Source: Anastrepha obliqua
Lineage: Eukaryota > Arthropoda > Insecta > Diptera > Tephritidae
Reading direction: 5' to 3'
NCBI RefSeq assembly: GCF_027943255.1
Contig: NC_072894.1
Span: 79,957,601-80,021,600 of the forward strand
DNA length: 64,000 bases
The translations under genes and the position numbers were made by a program. This document shows, in pieces, positions 30,701 through 43,135 of this stretch. Below the pieces are notes generated by a model. It worked only from the letters and a program-made list of their open reading frames with translations. It was not told the DNA's origin and did no database searches. How positions within the stretch are numbered: the first letter of the stretch is position 1; each line of letters begins with the position of its first letter.

Positions 30701-31639
30701 ATACCGCAGCGCCACTTGGAAGGGTCCATGGCGTTTTTAAACCAGCTGCTTTGTATCCTATTTTAATAATAGGAGCGCGACTATAGAAATTATCAAGTTT
30801 TAATCCTTTGCGTTTCATTTTGCCCTAATTTTTTTTTTTGCGTTTTTTGCTCTATACAGGTATGTATGTATGTATAAGCTCATAATTTTCATTTGCTAGA
30901 ACTGTATTGTTTATTAACTTTTACTGCTTTGGCCGTTACTAACTACGCTATTGATTCACGTCATAACAAATTTAGTATTTCAAGCGAATTATTTGGTAAA
31001 ACAAATGTAGTGATGAAAATTATGAGAGAACAAGAAATGTATGTATGTACGATTTCGCGGAATTTCTGAAAATCACACAAAATTTAACCAGAATCCAATT
31101 TAGTTTCGGAGCATTTACATCACTTAAATAATTAGAATTTAATTCATATACGATTTGTTTCCTTAATTGGAAACGTTGTCAGTGCGATATAATATCAGGT
31201 GAGACCATTTCGAATTCCCGGAATCCTTAAGAAATAATGCAGCTTCACTGTTACCAGGAATACTTTCGTATGAAGCATGAATACTTGGCAAAGGAAAACA
31301 AATGTGGTGTGCATTTCATCAGTTATTATTGATCTAACAACAACGACATGAAACTGTCGGGAGTACGAGTCGACTTCTTCTATTCGATCTTCCTTTAGAT
31401 CAGAATGTCTAAGAAATAGTTTATAGAATAAATATCCTAACAACGCAACTTTGCGATGAGTTTATTTTCCTTATTGCAAACAGAGAGTAAAAAAACTCCA
31501 TGTCCTTCGTTGGTGCACCCTTTGATTCTATCATTCTCCGAACTGCAGCAGCGCGTCTTGTGTCGGGAATGTAGATTTCTTTTTTTTTTTTACATAAACA
31601 GCATCGCACTGCTTTCTTTTGGATACATTATTATCCAAG
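30701..31639. other. No gene seen
   Basis: AT-rich with a short (TATG)n at 30860-30875. Open frames at 30597-30818 and 31195-31609 on the minus strand have no recognisable content. Confidence 0.45.
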
Positions 31640-32010
31640 GCATCATTACCACTGAGGAGAAGTGGATCTATGAATATGATTTCGCAATGAACCACCAACA
31701 TCCGGATGACGCTTCTCAAACGAGCCGAAGCCTAAACGCGACGAGATCGAGGCAAGACAAGATTTTTGAATTATAGAACAGTTTCTTTGATTTACGTAGT
31801 GTCACCCACTGCGTACTTCTTCCGTTAGGACAGAAAATTACTTATGAGTACTATGAGAGCGTATTGAAGCGTTTAGGGGAGCATAGGTCGAAAAAATAAA
31901 TCGTAATTTCTTCAGTGCGACCCACCAACGTCTCATATATCCCATCTGAGGCGTCACTTCTTCACCAAAATTGGCAAGCTCTGTATTTATCTGGCATGGC
32001 ACTATATCTT
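31640..32010 (+). pseudogene. Mariner transposase relic, catalytic region
   Basis: GIITTEEKWIYEYDFAMNHQ is the ITGDEtWIYEYDpatnhQ segment with the first catalytic Asp replaced by Glu. LPLGQKITYEYYESVLKRLG further on matches the LPxGQTVTKEYYLxVMRRLR segment. A third piece near 31930-31980 is too decayed to place. Both termini not seen. Confidence 0.65.
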
Positions 32011-32689
32011 CTTCGCTTCTTACTACCAGTCATGTTACCAGGTTAATTCGCGGATAGGAATATGGGATAATTGGGGTGATAAAGTAGAATTCATACAAGT
32101 AGTTGAGGTTATATCCCTGCGAAAATTGTAGCGAAGATTGTAAGAGGCATTGGAATATGTATATGTATTAGTAACTCCAGAAGTTACTTTGAAGGAAATA
32201 AAATAGGTATCAATAAATAATTGAACCGTTTTCATTTTGTACTCGAAATGAAGTGCTGATGGAACAGCAGTAAAAAGACAGAAGTTTCTTTAATTTATAC
32301 AATATGTTTCGAATCCTACCTGTTTGGCGAGTTTAACGATGCATATGTATGTACACATATGTGTGCTCTTCGCAACTAAGAGAATTTTTTCAGGTAAGCT
32401 GATAGAGACAAACGTCTATTGGAAGACCTAACTCTCTCACACCCGAAACAAGTGAAGCTTTTTACTTTCACCAGAAACTTTGCGGCTCTTGAAAACATTT
32501 GAAGAATCTTAAAAAAGGTAAAACTTAAATTTTTGCCCATTTATAACAAATTTAATACGCTTTGGCATCGATTTAATCATACCATCCCAATTCTACGCTT
32601 TCACAAACTTCTTTCTGAAGTCTACCGTTGAACCTCAAATACTAAGTTCCTTTATTTTCCATCTACTTGTTCATAGGGTCACTGGAAGG
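32011..32689. other. No gene seen
   Basis: AT-rich spacer between two unrelated mariner relics; (ATGT)n near 32342-32365. Confidence 0.5.
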
Positions 32690-32983
32690 ATCATTATTAG
32701 TTGAACTGTGATTATTGAAGCCAATAAAGAGATCTACTAGCTATTCGCAGACCTAAAAAAATGCTCACCGATAAGAAATTTCGCTTGAATGAAGAGGTTA
32801 TCGCTAAAACCGAGTCCAGTTTCGAGGCAAAAGATAAATCGCTCTACAAAAGTGGTATTGAAATGTTAGAGCTGCACTGATTGCGTTGTTTTTGATGGAA
32901 ATTACGTTCATAAATAAAACTAATTAAAAAACAAAAAAAAAATGTGTTTTCTTTATTAGGCCGGCACTTTTCAGCCCATGTGT
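32690..32983 (+). pseudogene. Mariner (irritans/Himar-type) 3' end
   Basis: ADLKKMLTDKKFRLNEEVIA and KTESSFEAKDKSLYKSGIE (32740-32870) match the C-terminus of irritans-type transposases (AGKKFGxNEEVIAETEAYFEAK). The downstream sequence ends GGCCGGCACTTTTCAGCCCA (32959-32978) TGTGT, close to the inverse of the irritans terminal repeat, followed by TA 32984-32985. The 5' portion is absent or unrecognisable. Confidence 0.8.
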
Positions 32984-32985
32984 TA

Positions 32986-35267
32986 AGTAGTAATTCCGCT
33001 AACTCGGAAATCGCAAAAACTTGTAAAATTTTGATGGTCCCCTGGATTACGAGTTATCCCAATTCCACCTGCAGCTACTCACGAATTAGAAATAATTTAC
33101 TTGCAAACCGCAGCTATTGTGCGCTAGTCGCATCCTTTTCGCTTCATTTAAAAATTTTAGTTATATTTCCAACTCATTTCTCATTCTCCACAGAGAAAAA
33201 TGCTATCGTACTTGCACCGCCATAATTTTTGGCTGCTTCAGCGCGAAGAGCAATAACTAATAGTTTATCGGAAACACAAATACCAACATTTCATGTCCAC
33301 TGCAATCCCATCTTTCCTTCCTCTACTCAGCTACGATTGTTTACTTACGAACGCGTCCTTTTGCTGACAGACGAATTTTTATACGCCCCGGATGGTACCT
33401 AAGATTTTTTGTCTACCCTTTCCTTTCAACATTTTCTATTCTAAAATAGTTTTTGCAAAGAAAATATTCTACTAGCTGCAAAAGAATAGTCATTCAATGG
33501 CAGCAACGTGTCTGCTGCAATCTCCCCTGAAAGGCTATTCTATATTCCATTCTTCTCTTAACACATCTCCGCTAAGTGTCTACTCATCGTTGGTTTATTT
33601 ACTTCACCATCCGTTTCTTAGACTTTTCAGATGACAAAAAAAAAAAAAAGATTTAATTTTTTTAGGTTTGCTGGCAAGTTGACGAAAGTCACGGGCAATT
33701 AAGAAATTTTTGGCAACGAATAGTAAGTGTGCACACAATAGTCGCATGCAGCGCTGCATGTAGTAGATATGTATTTATGTCCAGCTGACTATCGCACACA
33801 CTAGGATGGGTATATTCGTCCATATGTATTCCATTTTAGGTAGCTAACGGATTCCTTTACCTTTTTGGAAGCGCATACCATTTTTTTAGTTGTATTTTTT
33901 TTTCTTTATTTTTTGTTAGTGCAACGCAAGCACACGTTAGTTTTGGAAGATAGAAGTTTGGAAGTGTGTGTGGGGCGGAGGTTAATTTTGGAGAGACGAA
34001 CGAGGAATTAATTAAGGTCGGTATGGCATTGATTTTAGAACAAAAATCCCAAAACGTATTTACTTCAGCTTAATAGCCTGGCAAGCTAGCTAAATGACAA
34101 GCTGACGAAACTCAGTAGTAGTCACTCGACAACAAAAAAACCTCACACCCCTTTCTTAATTATAAATTTTGACATACATTTTTCTCATTTAGATTTAATT
34201 ATTTTCAATAAACATATATCTAATTCTTTAACGAAAGCCATGCGAATCACAGTTCTAAACTTTGTGCGAAACCCAAAAAAACTTTTTTTTTAAATCATCA
34301 AAATCAAAACTCATTTAATTTTGGTACAATAAAATGAAGTTGTAAGGTGCAGTGATTTTATTGATAGTATTGCGAATTTTCTTCCATACCGAAAACATTT
34401 TTTGGATGAAAAAAGTGAACATCACCGTTAGGGAAAAAAATTTCAAAAATCAGCGAAAACGAAGTATAAAACTAATAATCGAAAGTTTTCTAAAAATTCG
34501 GTTTGAAAGTTAGAAATTATTTTGGACTTTTTCTGAGTTTCGTATAGGGTTTGGAATATTGCTTCAAATGATTTTTGATAAGAAATTAACTATATTTTTA
34601 CTGAAAATTAGTTTAAATTAATTTTTGAAAAAATTAAATCTCACAATATAATCAAAATCCAATAGATGGATTTTTTTTATCGATGAGTGTACATATGTAT
34701 ATTATGTTACTAAGGCCGCTTGGTTGAGATTAGATTGACCATTTCAAAAACATGACAAAAATTGTAGAGTAGGGCAGACTAATGAAACTATGTCGCATAG
34801 TCCAAGGTTGAATGAAGAGGACTGTTTGGCCTTAATAATTTTTTTATTTAACTATTACTTTTAATCAAATTTTCTTGGTTTCAAAGCGTACGTTTCACTT
34901 TTTCACAATTCATTGAAATTTAAAAGAGTTGTACGAAGTATTTGATTTGGTGACGAAATAGTATATTTATTTGTAGCCGAAGAGAGAAACAAAAATATTT
35001 ATAGAAAATTAATGAAAGTTTTAAATAGTGGCCCATTTCCATACCTTGAGAAAATGTTTAGTTATATTTTTTCAATACGCTACTCTTCAGCTATTTTGAT
35101 TTCCACATGCCGTAAAGAAAGAAGCCGCCTTCTAATTATGACAACCGAAGACGAACTACAAATAAAATTTAATTTTGAGCTAAAAAAATTTTACGACTTT
35201 TCAAAGGAAGGATTCCTCAGTCGGTTTCTCTCTTGTTTATATTTTAATAAACTAATTGTTTTGAGTA
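32986..35267. other. No gene seen
   Basis: Long AT-rich stretch with homopolymer runs (33640-33660, 33890-33915, 34280-34295) and no coding frame I can support. Short unassigned frames: 35012-35284 (plus). Confidence 0.5.
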
Positions 35268-35305
35268 GCGGCCAGCGTAGCTGAATGGGTTGGTTCGTGA
35301 AACAC
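35268..35305 (+). mobile_element. SINE head fragment
   Basis: GCGGCCAGCGTAGCTGAATGGG continuing GTTGGTTCGTG matches the tRNA-like head of the SINEs at 29181 and 62714; the B box and body are replaced by AAACACCAAAATG and A-runs, so only the 5' head with the A box remains. Confidence 0.7.
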
Positions 35306-35344
35306 CAAAATGAAAAAAAAAAAAAATAAAAAGAAAAATGTGTA

Positions 35345-35820
35345 AGGCCGGGGCAAAAGTGTACCAGGAGAATGTCTTAGAAGGCAAACAGCAAGATAGC
35401 AAAGATTCTGCTCCAGCCCATAAGACGAAAACCGAAAACCCAGCAGTGGCTAAAAAACAATATTCCTGGGTTCATAGCCGCAGAAAATTGACCGTCTAGA
35501 AGTGCACATCTGAATTCATTGGACTACAGCTTGTGGTCAGAATTGGAAAACATGGGCTGTCGAAGACTGGAGAGTCTCAAGCAATCTTTGGTTCAAGCAG
35601 CGACGCAGATATCCATGGAAACCATGCGTACTTCAGTGGTTGAATGGCCCAATCGTTTGAAGACTTTTGTAAAAGCAAATAGTTGCCAATTCGAATGAAA
35701 GTTTAAATTTTTTTTAGTATCTGTACGATTAAATAAAATTAACTTCATTAAAAAAATTATTATAATTTCATATCTATAACGCACTTAACTTGTAGCAGAA
35801 CTTATGGAGGAGACTAAGTA
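35345..35820 (+). pseudogene. DD37D (maT-like) transposase 3' part with terminal repeat
   Basis: DSAPAHKTKTEN (second Asp) near 35410, NNIPGFIAAEN, SRSAHLNSLDYSLWSELEN (third Asp), LESLKQSLVQAATQISMETM, RTSVVEWPNRLKTFVKANSC and stop at about 35698, with two frame changes. It ends with the family terminus AGAACTTATGG..AGACTAAGT (35797-35819), matching 43136 in inverse. The 5' half is missing. Confidence 0.8.
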
Positions 35821-36419
35821 TATACCTGTAATGCTTTCGAAAGCACAAACGATTGTCAAGGCAGGTTCAACAAACTTTTAGAAGCACGTACGAGTCTGCA
35901 CTGGTCGCCACTCACAGCAGATAACAGGATAGATTTTTATTTTATTTTTTTTTTTTTTGAGAAAAACATCGAAGGAATAACTCGTCATGCTTTTCATTAA
36001 CATTAACTATCACCTGTAATGCAGACATGAAGCTTTGCAACAACTCAGTATGGCGCAAGGCTGACACATTGCGGCCGGAAATAATGAAATATAGGGGTAT
36101 AAGAATTTTATATATTAAAACCGTATAAAAAACGTGAATTTCTGGTCAAATTATTAGCAACAGAATGACGTCATGGCAATCAATTGAGCACAATTTGTGT
36201 GAGCATACAAAATTTGTTTAAGGTTTTTCTAATGGAATTGTGCCCCACAATTTGTATTTCCATTTTAATATTAATACTCGTAAGAGTATAAGCAAAAAAA
36301 TCAGCATTACATAACAATATAAAACGATTTTTTTAATGTGATTTGGAATGAAATTGGAGTGCACTTAAAGCCAACATCTCCTAAAGGATCCACAAGAGAG
36401 AGAATAGCGAGCGACAGGT
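35821..36419. other. No gene seen
   Basis: AT-rich flank; no tandem array, ORF or terminal repeats. Confidence 0.5.
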
Positions 36420-37644
36420 GGTGTAGGGATTCATTACTACTCAGCAAACTTCCCAAGATTCAGAAGAGACTGAAGCTCGTTGTCCATTCTCAGTACATCC
36501 CACCCAAAAATTTTTCATCTGCGGAAAGCTGGACAGCGGCAAAAAAATTAACTCTCTTTACTATCCTCATCCCCCAAACAAGATATGCACAGTGGATTGT
36601 CGCTAAAGACTATGATCGAAAGACCATACGACGTTGCCATAAATTTTGCACCGTAATGAGTCCCAGTCCTAGGGCTCGTTGCTCACTTCTCTTATGTCTG
36701 AGCAGGAATTTTACAACCACCCTAGCAGGAAACACTTGGTTGTTCTGCAGGTGTCAGTACCACGCCAACAGTTCTCATGAGATTTATTATGCTTGACCCT
36801 CGGCAAAGATACAATTGAAGACGCCAAAAACTTCAAGTTCGCGAATTCATCAGCTAGTTCATTGCGTTGAACACTACAGTGTCCCGGCACGTGCATAAGT
36901 TCAAGCTCGTTCGTCCTTGCAAGGGAGTTTAGCCTCAACTTACGATCCTGATATATTTTTGAATTGGTGCGAGCGGTTTCAAAGATCTGCTTTTAATTCC
37001 TCGCCCCTTTTTTCAATAAATACGTTAATGCAAAGACGATTGAAAGGCCGTCGTCATCAAACCTAATGCAGTTAGGCATCTGAAGCTATTATCTAAATGT
37101 CATGCCGCTTCGGTACCATTTTCGGTTGTTGAGCCGTCGGTGTAGAAAGTTCTTACGGAGCTTTTCAAGAGTGTGACTGGATCTCTCCATTGCTCCATGG
37201 GAAGGACATATCTTCTTCCAAAAGAGATTCCTAGTTTCAGTTTGTCATTAGGTACCAAAAACAGAGGATGCTGCTCTGAAAATCTTTTAAACAACTGTCA
37301 ATATGCAGAACTCCGATCATCGTGCCACAATTCATAAGACTTCAGTCAACACATCGATTGCATTGCCTCCTCTTCAATCGATGAGTCCAGAGGTAGCAAA
37401 CGCAAAAACGCATTAAAGGCCGATCCTGACGTTATATTATATGTACTCGTGGCGCCCCATAACGTCTAAACTCACACTCTTCTCAGCACGTTTAACCCAG
37501 AAATCGTGGTTTTGACCATGATTCTGCGCCACCATTCTGCTTTTACTGCAGAAAATGTGACGACTGGTATGGTTAAGGCTATGCATATACAGATTACCAA
37601 ACCAGTCTCAGAACCAATGTACTACTAAAGGTTCTGCAGCACTT
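36420..37644 (-). pseudogene. RNase H-bearing LINE relic (LINE A), 3' part
   Basis: On the minus strand from 37644: VLQNL and SAVKAEWW (post-RT linker), FNAFLRLLPLDSSIEEEAMQ, LFKRFSEQHPLFLVPNDKLK, TFYTDGSTTENGTEA (RNase H first Asp, ~37130), ELELMHVPGHCSVQRNELAD (RNase H His/Asp box, ~36850), DTCRTTKCFLL, then CISCLGDEDSKE and FFCRCPAFRR, the terminal zinc finger near 36520-36600. Order is typical of I/R1-related LINEs with RNase H. Numerous stops. It joins the RT piece at 38281-38480 across the inserted LINE at 37659-38266. Confidence 0.8.
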
Positions 37645-37658
37645 TCAGCGCTCGATTT
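37645..37658. repeat. Target-site duplication of LINE B, left copy
   Basis: TCAGCGCTCGATTT, identical to 38267-38280. Confidence 0.9.
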
Positions 37659-38266
37659 CTTTCTTCTTTCATAGAGTTTCAACGCGCGTTGCGTCAAAGC
37701 TTCCTTCAAAATGCTCCTTCAAAGCGGTCTATCTTGAGTTGTTGCTTCATAGTTACGTATTCCCAGCTTCTTAAGATCGTGTTCCACTGCGTCTATCCAA
37801 CGGTTCCTCGGTCTGCCTTTGGCCTTCACGCCCATAGCTTTCCTGTCAAGGTTTTCTTCACGGTACAGTCAACAGGCATACGGATCACATGACCTAGCCA
37901 TCTTATGCGCTGCGCTTTAACAAAACGCACAGCTGTCTCGTTCTGAGTTAGATCATTCAGTTCAGAGTTCGATCGGATTCTATAGGTACCATCATCCATT
38001 CATATTGGGCCAAAGACCTTTCTTAAAATTTTTCTTTCTATGCGAGCAATTTGAGTACAATCATCAACCTTAAGAGTCCATACCTCACAACCATGTGTTA
38101 GGATTGCTCGAATAAGAGTCTTGTACATAGTGAACTTTGTAGCTTTAGACAAAAGTCGGGACTTGAACAAGTTAAGGTGGACGTAATACGCTTTGTTGGC
38201 GGCGTTGATACGATCCCTGACGGCGGAGGTTGAATCACCGCTACATGCGAACATAACTCCTCGAGG
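37659..38266 (-). mobile_element. 5'-truncated LINE (LINE B) inserted in LINE A
   Basis: Minus strand: RDRINAANKAYYVHLNLFKS, TMYKTLIRAILTHGCEVWTL, ARIERKILRKVFGPI (to 38000), then after a stop AVRFVKAQRIRWLGHVIRMP, GRPRNRWIDAVEHDLKKLGI and RALKLYERRKKSS at the 3' end. These are the conserved post-RT blocks of a LINE whose relative is at 6830-7317. The 3' end is a purine tail GAAAGAAGAAAG instead of poly(A). Perfect 14 bp target duplications flank it, and joining LINE A across the site restores its frame (VNRALK then VLQNL). Confidence 0.88.
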
Positions 38267-38280
38267 TCAGCGCTCGATTT
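38267..38280. repeat. Target-site duplication of LINE B, right copy
   Basis: TCAGCGCTCGATTT, identical to 37645-37658. Confidence 0.9.
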
Positions 38281-38480
38281 ACCTTCAGCTCAATGTGAGT
38301 GTTCCATATCAGCTTCATATCTAAAGTGACCAATAGATATTTCACTTCCACATAAAGACTTCGGGTTACGCTTGTAAGCGCTGGAAGGTTTAAACCTTCC
38401 AATTCCCTTTTCCGCATGAAGAATGTTAGGGTAATTTCCCTGTACGGTGCACCATGCATCAATTTTATTTAGGGTCATTT
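38281..38480 (-). pseudogene. LINE A reverse-transcriptase C-terminal segment
   Basis: Minus strand: TFFMRKRELEGLNLPALTSV, EVKYLLVTLDMKLIWNTHIE and LKVNRAL, the palm/thumb border (K(F/L)LG..LD.KL.W..HI) of an RT followed in the same frame by the piece at 37644 once LINE B is removed. The 5' part of LINE A is not recognisable beyond 38480. Confidence 0.8.
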
Positions 38481-41189
38481 GGGTAGATTTTAATGTAATT
38501 TAATAAGAATAATAGTAATTTATCCGGAAATATTAGCTTCCCAATTTTTGAAAATTCATTAAGTTTTATTTTATATGGATTTACTGAAAACCAAAATACA
38601 TATTTCTATGTATGTATGTACTTACCCTCACTCGTATGTATGCATGCCAGTATTCAAGGGCAAAAAAGTAGCAGATAATTCATAAAAACTTAATGCAAAG
38701 ACGCATTGTTATTGCAGTCGTAATTCAGCGTCAGTGTCATGAATAACTTGCCACGCATACAGCTGCCATAGCATTCGGTGGAAGTCTTTCGCCAACTTCA
38801 CTGCCAGCTGCAGACTTACGCAAATACATACATTTGTACTCGTATATCCATTAGTATGTACAGCCATAAGAATAAGCATACGAACTGAGCAGTTAGTGGT
38901 TGCTCCCCATACCCAATTGTTCAGAGTCAAAACTCGGTGAAGCCAAGTGTGCAAGTAGAGTAGCTTATGGTAACTGGCGGTACGTGAGAGACGCAGTTGG
39001 TATCCCCAGATCAGTCTTTTAGCAAATAAATACACATATTTCACTTTATGCGGACTACCGCAATATTTTTGTCTGCCAGTAAATGGCGCCGCGAAAAAAG
39101 TGCTTTTACTGCTACTATTATTTTATTCTCATTTTATTTTTTTTATTCAACGTACACTTGCAGTCACATAAATAGCACCACGTGACGCTCATGCAGCAGA
39201 AAGCTGCTATTAATTTGAAGACAAAATTCTACTTTAAGATTTTTTACCAAGTGTCATATAAAGCCTAATAAAATATTGAGTAGTGATCAAAAACCTAAAA
39301 TGGTGACAGTGAATGAAAAATGTTGGAAAAATCTAAGATCATGCAACATTTCCAAAAGGAAAAGTTTTAACGGTGACCCAGTCAAGCGCAAAGGAAAAGC
39401 TCTACATTTCGTGTATTCTTCAGTTGATAAAAATTCGATTAGACTGAATCGCACGCTTTCAAAAGAGATCATTCGCTAACCACAGATACGCATTATGGAA
39501 GATCTAGGAGAAATTTCCTGAATTCTATTACATGTCCTTAAGCCATATCCATCTTTTGGCGAATCTAATCACCCTCTCCAGCGAGATTGATCTAGAAGCA
39601 CAAAAAATTTGTTCCCTACAAATCTGAATTGAATTATTCGATGCGCGGGGCATTCACACAAGAAGTACTGGATGGAATCTACTTTTTCCTCAACTCTAGA
39701 GCGGTTTAGCTGGTGCTGCATACAAGGTCATTAATTCTAATTATAGAGATCTTGAATGCAGGCGAAAAAATTTTACAAGTAAAGTTTCTAAGAAAAAAAT
39801 GTAGATCCTACTCCATTGTCCAAATTTGAACCTTTTGTGAAAATCAGAATATTTAAACCTTTAGACTGAGTTCGTTTCGCGATGATTGATAAATTTTCAC
39901 GAAAGTTAACTCATTTCGGGTTTTTACATTTAGTTGGAGGTGCTATGAGTGCACGAAATTATGCCAAAGTAATTCTAATTTATTGTTCTGGAAACGCAAT
40001 TGACGAACATTATTCTTCTGCGCTACCGGAATAACTCTGCAATCATTGCAAAGCAATATATAAAGCAAAAATATTGTTTAAGTTATCGCTAAAAACGAAA
40101 TGTAAAGTATTTAATTATTTTTTGGATCACGAGCTTCGGTAGCCTCTTGTTCAACAAAATTGTTCAGTACATTTTCGAGGGTTTTCAGCAGTTGTCCCAC
40201 CAGTTACAGTATTTATTTCATCTTGTCACTCTTCAGCCAGCTCTTAATGATAGGCCCAACATTTATCTTTAACGGTGGCACACCCAAAAAAGTATGGCCA
40301 TTGCATCACCGATTCAACAAATGATTCGAGTTTAATACTTAAAAATTTTGTTCAACCGTAAAGCGACTCATTCTGGTTTCGGTTTGGACGGTTATGGGCT
40401 AAAGAACTCGATCCAGATTTTTATTCATACATACGATGCCCCTCTTACAATAAAGCCTAAATTCCGAAAATTAAGTCTTGAATTTGATTTTTTGTGTACT
40501 ATGAAAAGATAAAATATTTCATACCCAAACCGAATGTCCTCCAAGAAAATTTTCCAAAGTTGAAATGAAATTTTCCAAATTAATAGGACAGTGCTATTTT
40601 ACAGACCTCAAGTGTACTCGAAAATATATACTCTCTTTACAATTTACCTAGACTTTTTATTTTTGTAGCAATCTTTTTTTACGCCTCTTATTCTGTTTCT
40701 ACTTCGGTGCTGATAAATTTGGGTAATTTTTGTAGAGTTATGACGTTTTTTTCCCAGAGTGCTGCACTTTGCTAACAAAGTCCATCAAGATGAGTGAAGA
40801 ATTGTGTATGGAATGAATAAAGCTTGACTTGATTAAATAGAAAGTAAAACAGTTTTCTGTAACTTTGAGACATTAAAGAAGTGTTGTGTCTTTTTAGCTA
40901 AAGCAAAATGTGCTGGGAAATAATGAAGCAATGAACACTAAGGAATAGAACTATAAAAGATACAATTGAGTAATATGGATGAAAGACTATATTATTACTA
41001 GGTTATTGTAAGTGCAGAGTGTAGTGAAATCAATTTCGGCTTAACCGAGCGTCTGAGAGCATTATGCGTCATGGAGGACTCTGGTTTGAGTAAGCGTGAA
41101 ATGGATACAGTCTCCACTCTTTTAAATACCTTTACACAGCCGTCCATAGCAGTCCAGATCCTACGAGATCTGCAGGGCTACCGATAGTT
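38481..41189. other. No gene seen
   Basis: AT-rich. (TATG)n at 38605-38640. Open frames at 38709-39044 (minus) and 39276-39479 (plus) have no recognisable domains. No terminal repeats or tandem arrays noted over 39500-41000. Confidence 0.5.
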
Positions 41190-41570
41190 GTCATTATAGT
41201 AGTCCGAAGTAGTCACTGATCGTCACCGTCTAACTTATCTCGTCGTAGGTTCAGGAAACGTGCTGTTTCGACAGGTTGGGTCCAGAAAGAGAGGGATGTT
41301 TCGTGAATAGGTTTGCGTGGACGTGTGAATAGGTGACTAGTATCGTGCGGTGTGACTTCACGTGCTGGACATATATTTAGTACGTTGGGATCGATTCTGG
41401 ATAAGTAAGAGTTTAACCTGCTACAATATTCAGAACGTAATTGAGCTAAAGTTGCGCGCGAAGCTCTTCGTCTGCAATAGGTGGTGGTTGGACTCCGATA
41501 ATGGCATTCGGGGTTAGGTAATTTAGAAAGGATGTAAGTCTCTCGATGAGTGTCGTTTAATGTTTGTTTA
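41190..41570 (-). pseudogene. Jockey-clade LINE ORF2 C-terminal relic
   Basis: Minus strand, three frames: NYLTPNAIIGVQPPPIADEE, LRAQL, RSEYCSRLNSYLSRIDPN, VLNICPA, VTPHDTSHLFTRPRKPIHET, LSFWTQPVETARFLNLRRD. This is the LAQLRSGYCSRLNSYLxRID..V.N.CP.C..PHDT.HLF.CP tail of jockey ORF2, with the zinc-finger Cys of CP.C lost by a frameshift and the later CP changed to RP. Upstream RT sequence is not recognisable. Confidence 0.8.
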
Positions 41571-41915
41571 TATTCTGTACGTGAAAAGTGCTTTACCTAC
41601 GGTATGGTATTGCATGGTCTAGGTGCATCAAGACATATGTAATATACATATATACTTGAGGGTTTGTAAAGCATAACAGAGATCTATAGATATAATTGGG
41701 AGATAAAGCACCTCAAAACATTTAAGGCTACAAATTGATTAGTGATCTGATTTCTCAATAGTGTAATACAATAGTTAATGCTTGATATATGAACATTTTT
41801 CTCTTAAGGGATAAAATCGCCGAAAATCTTACAGGAACTTGTAGCGAGCTAAATTCCACTATTACACAAGTATACTTTTCCACAAGAAGCTCAAAAAGAT
41901 TTGAATAAGACCTGG
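41571..41915. other. No gene seen
   Basis: AT-rich spacer between two LINE relics on opposite strands. Confidence 0.5.
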
Positions 41916-42240
41916 ACCCAAGGTAAGTGGCTTATTCACTGACGGCTCAAGCCTAGACAATATTGTCGACAATGGCATTCACTCAGAAGTGCTACAGCTG
42001 AACCGAAGTCTACGGCTACCTGACTACTGGAACGTTTTTCAAGCTGCGTTAATAGTTAGAAAAGAGCCTGCCTTGTGGGTCAATGATAGTAAAGCTGCCA
42101 TAAAATCTCTACCCTGCAATAATACTTCCTCCAATCGAATGTAGAGTTTTTCTAAACGATCCACCAGGAACCTTCTCTGGGTTGATGAACACAGAGGCAT
42201 TACTGAAAATTGCATTGCGAATGAGCTGGCCAGGGGATGA
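41916..42240 (+). pseudogene. LINE RNase H relic
   Basis: GLFTDGSSLDNIVDNGIHSE (first Asp), LQLNRSLRLPDYWNVFQAAL, LWVNDSKAAIKSL (Asp) and VDEHRGITENCIANELARG (His box, WVPGHRGIxGNxxADELAR-like). Order matches RNase H of I/jockey-type LINEs. One stop near 42150 and several frame slips. Confidence 0.75.
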
Positions 42241-43135
42241 TACTAATACGGTCTTATGTTAGTCGACTTTGCTAGCTCTCTTAATGAATTTAACCGAATC
42301 TGAACTCTTATTGAACATTATTTTTCTTTGTCTAATATTATTTTCATTAAATTCCTGAAATTTTGTATATAATCTTGTTTATTTGTTTATTTGTGTTGGT
42401 AACCTGTAAGAATTTGTTGTTCATAGACTTTATATTTAAATATTGTAAATAAATAAAATAAAAAAGCTCTCGCTCAGGACGGTTCCCATCGCGTAGCGCA
42501 CTACAGAGCCTATTTGTGAGATAACTACTCGTACACATGTCATTCCTATAATCAATCTCAATCGATCTTTCATTAGTACCGTAGTTGCAATCATCACCGG
42601 CGTAATGGGAGCACATGGGAAGCGTAGGAGGTTTCCCTCTAATGATTTCTATCGCAGCTGTTGGAAGGACGGGGAAGTGAAGAGTAATGGGCACTTTCTC
42701 GGTCATGGTGCCGAACCTGTCACTGTATTATCTTAGTATCATCTTAGTATTTGATCGTTTACAACATAGACGAATGGTTTAACAACATTGGGAAGTAGAG
42801 GGGGAGCGCGAATCCAAACTAGTGCACATCCAGGCCTAAGTGGACTCTCTACACTCTCATGGGCACTCTCTACTCTAGGTATTTATATTTTTAAGGCCGC
42901 CCGGAGTCATAACTCGACCCAGCCTTGACCGATTGACTTAAAATTTTGCTAACTTATATTTTCCATTATATTCTACATAGTTTTATTTTAATGTATTACA
43001 TTTATAATTAATTATCAAGCTACTTTACAACCTTTTTGAGATGCAAATTTTTTGGAAAGATCGAAATCTCGAAACCCTTTTTTTTAAATTGCTGTATCGA
43101 AAAAATAGACTGTAATTCTACAGCTTTGCAAAAGC
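42241..43135. other. No recognised gene
   Basis: A minus-strand frame at 42347-42706 is open for 119 residues (PITLHFPVLPTAAIEII...), unassigned and including an AT-rich low-complexity tail; probably chance. The rest is AT-rich non-coding. Confidence 0.45.

Noticed and set aside
42347..42706. 119-residue minus-strand ORF
   Set aside because: Unrecognised, with an AT-rich Asn/Ile/Lys tail; no supporting signals. Kept only as a note in the gap entry.
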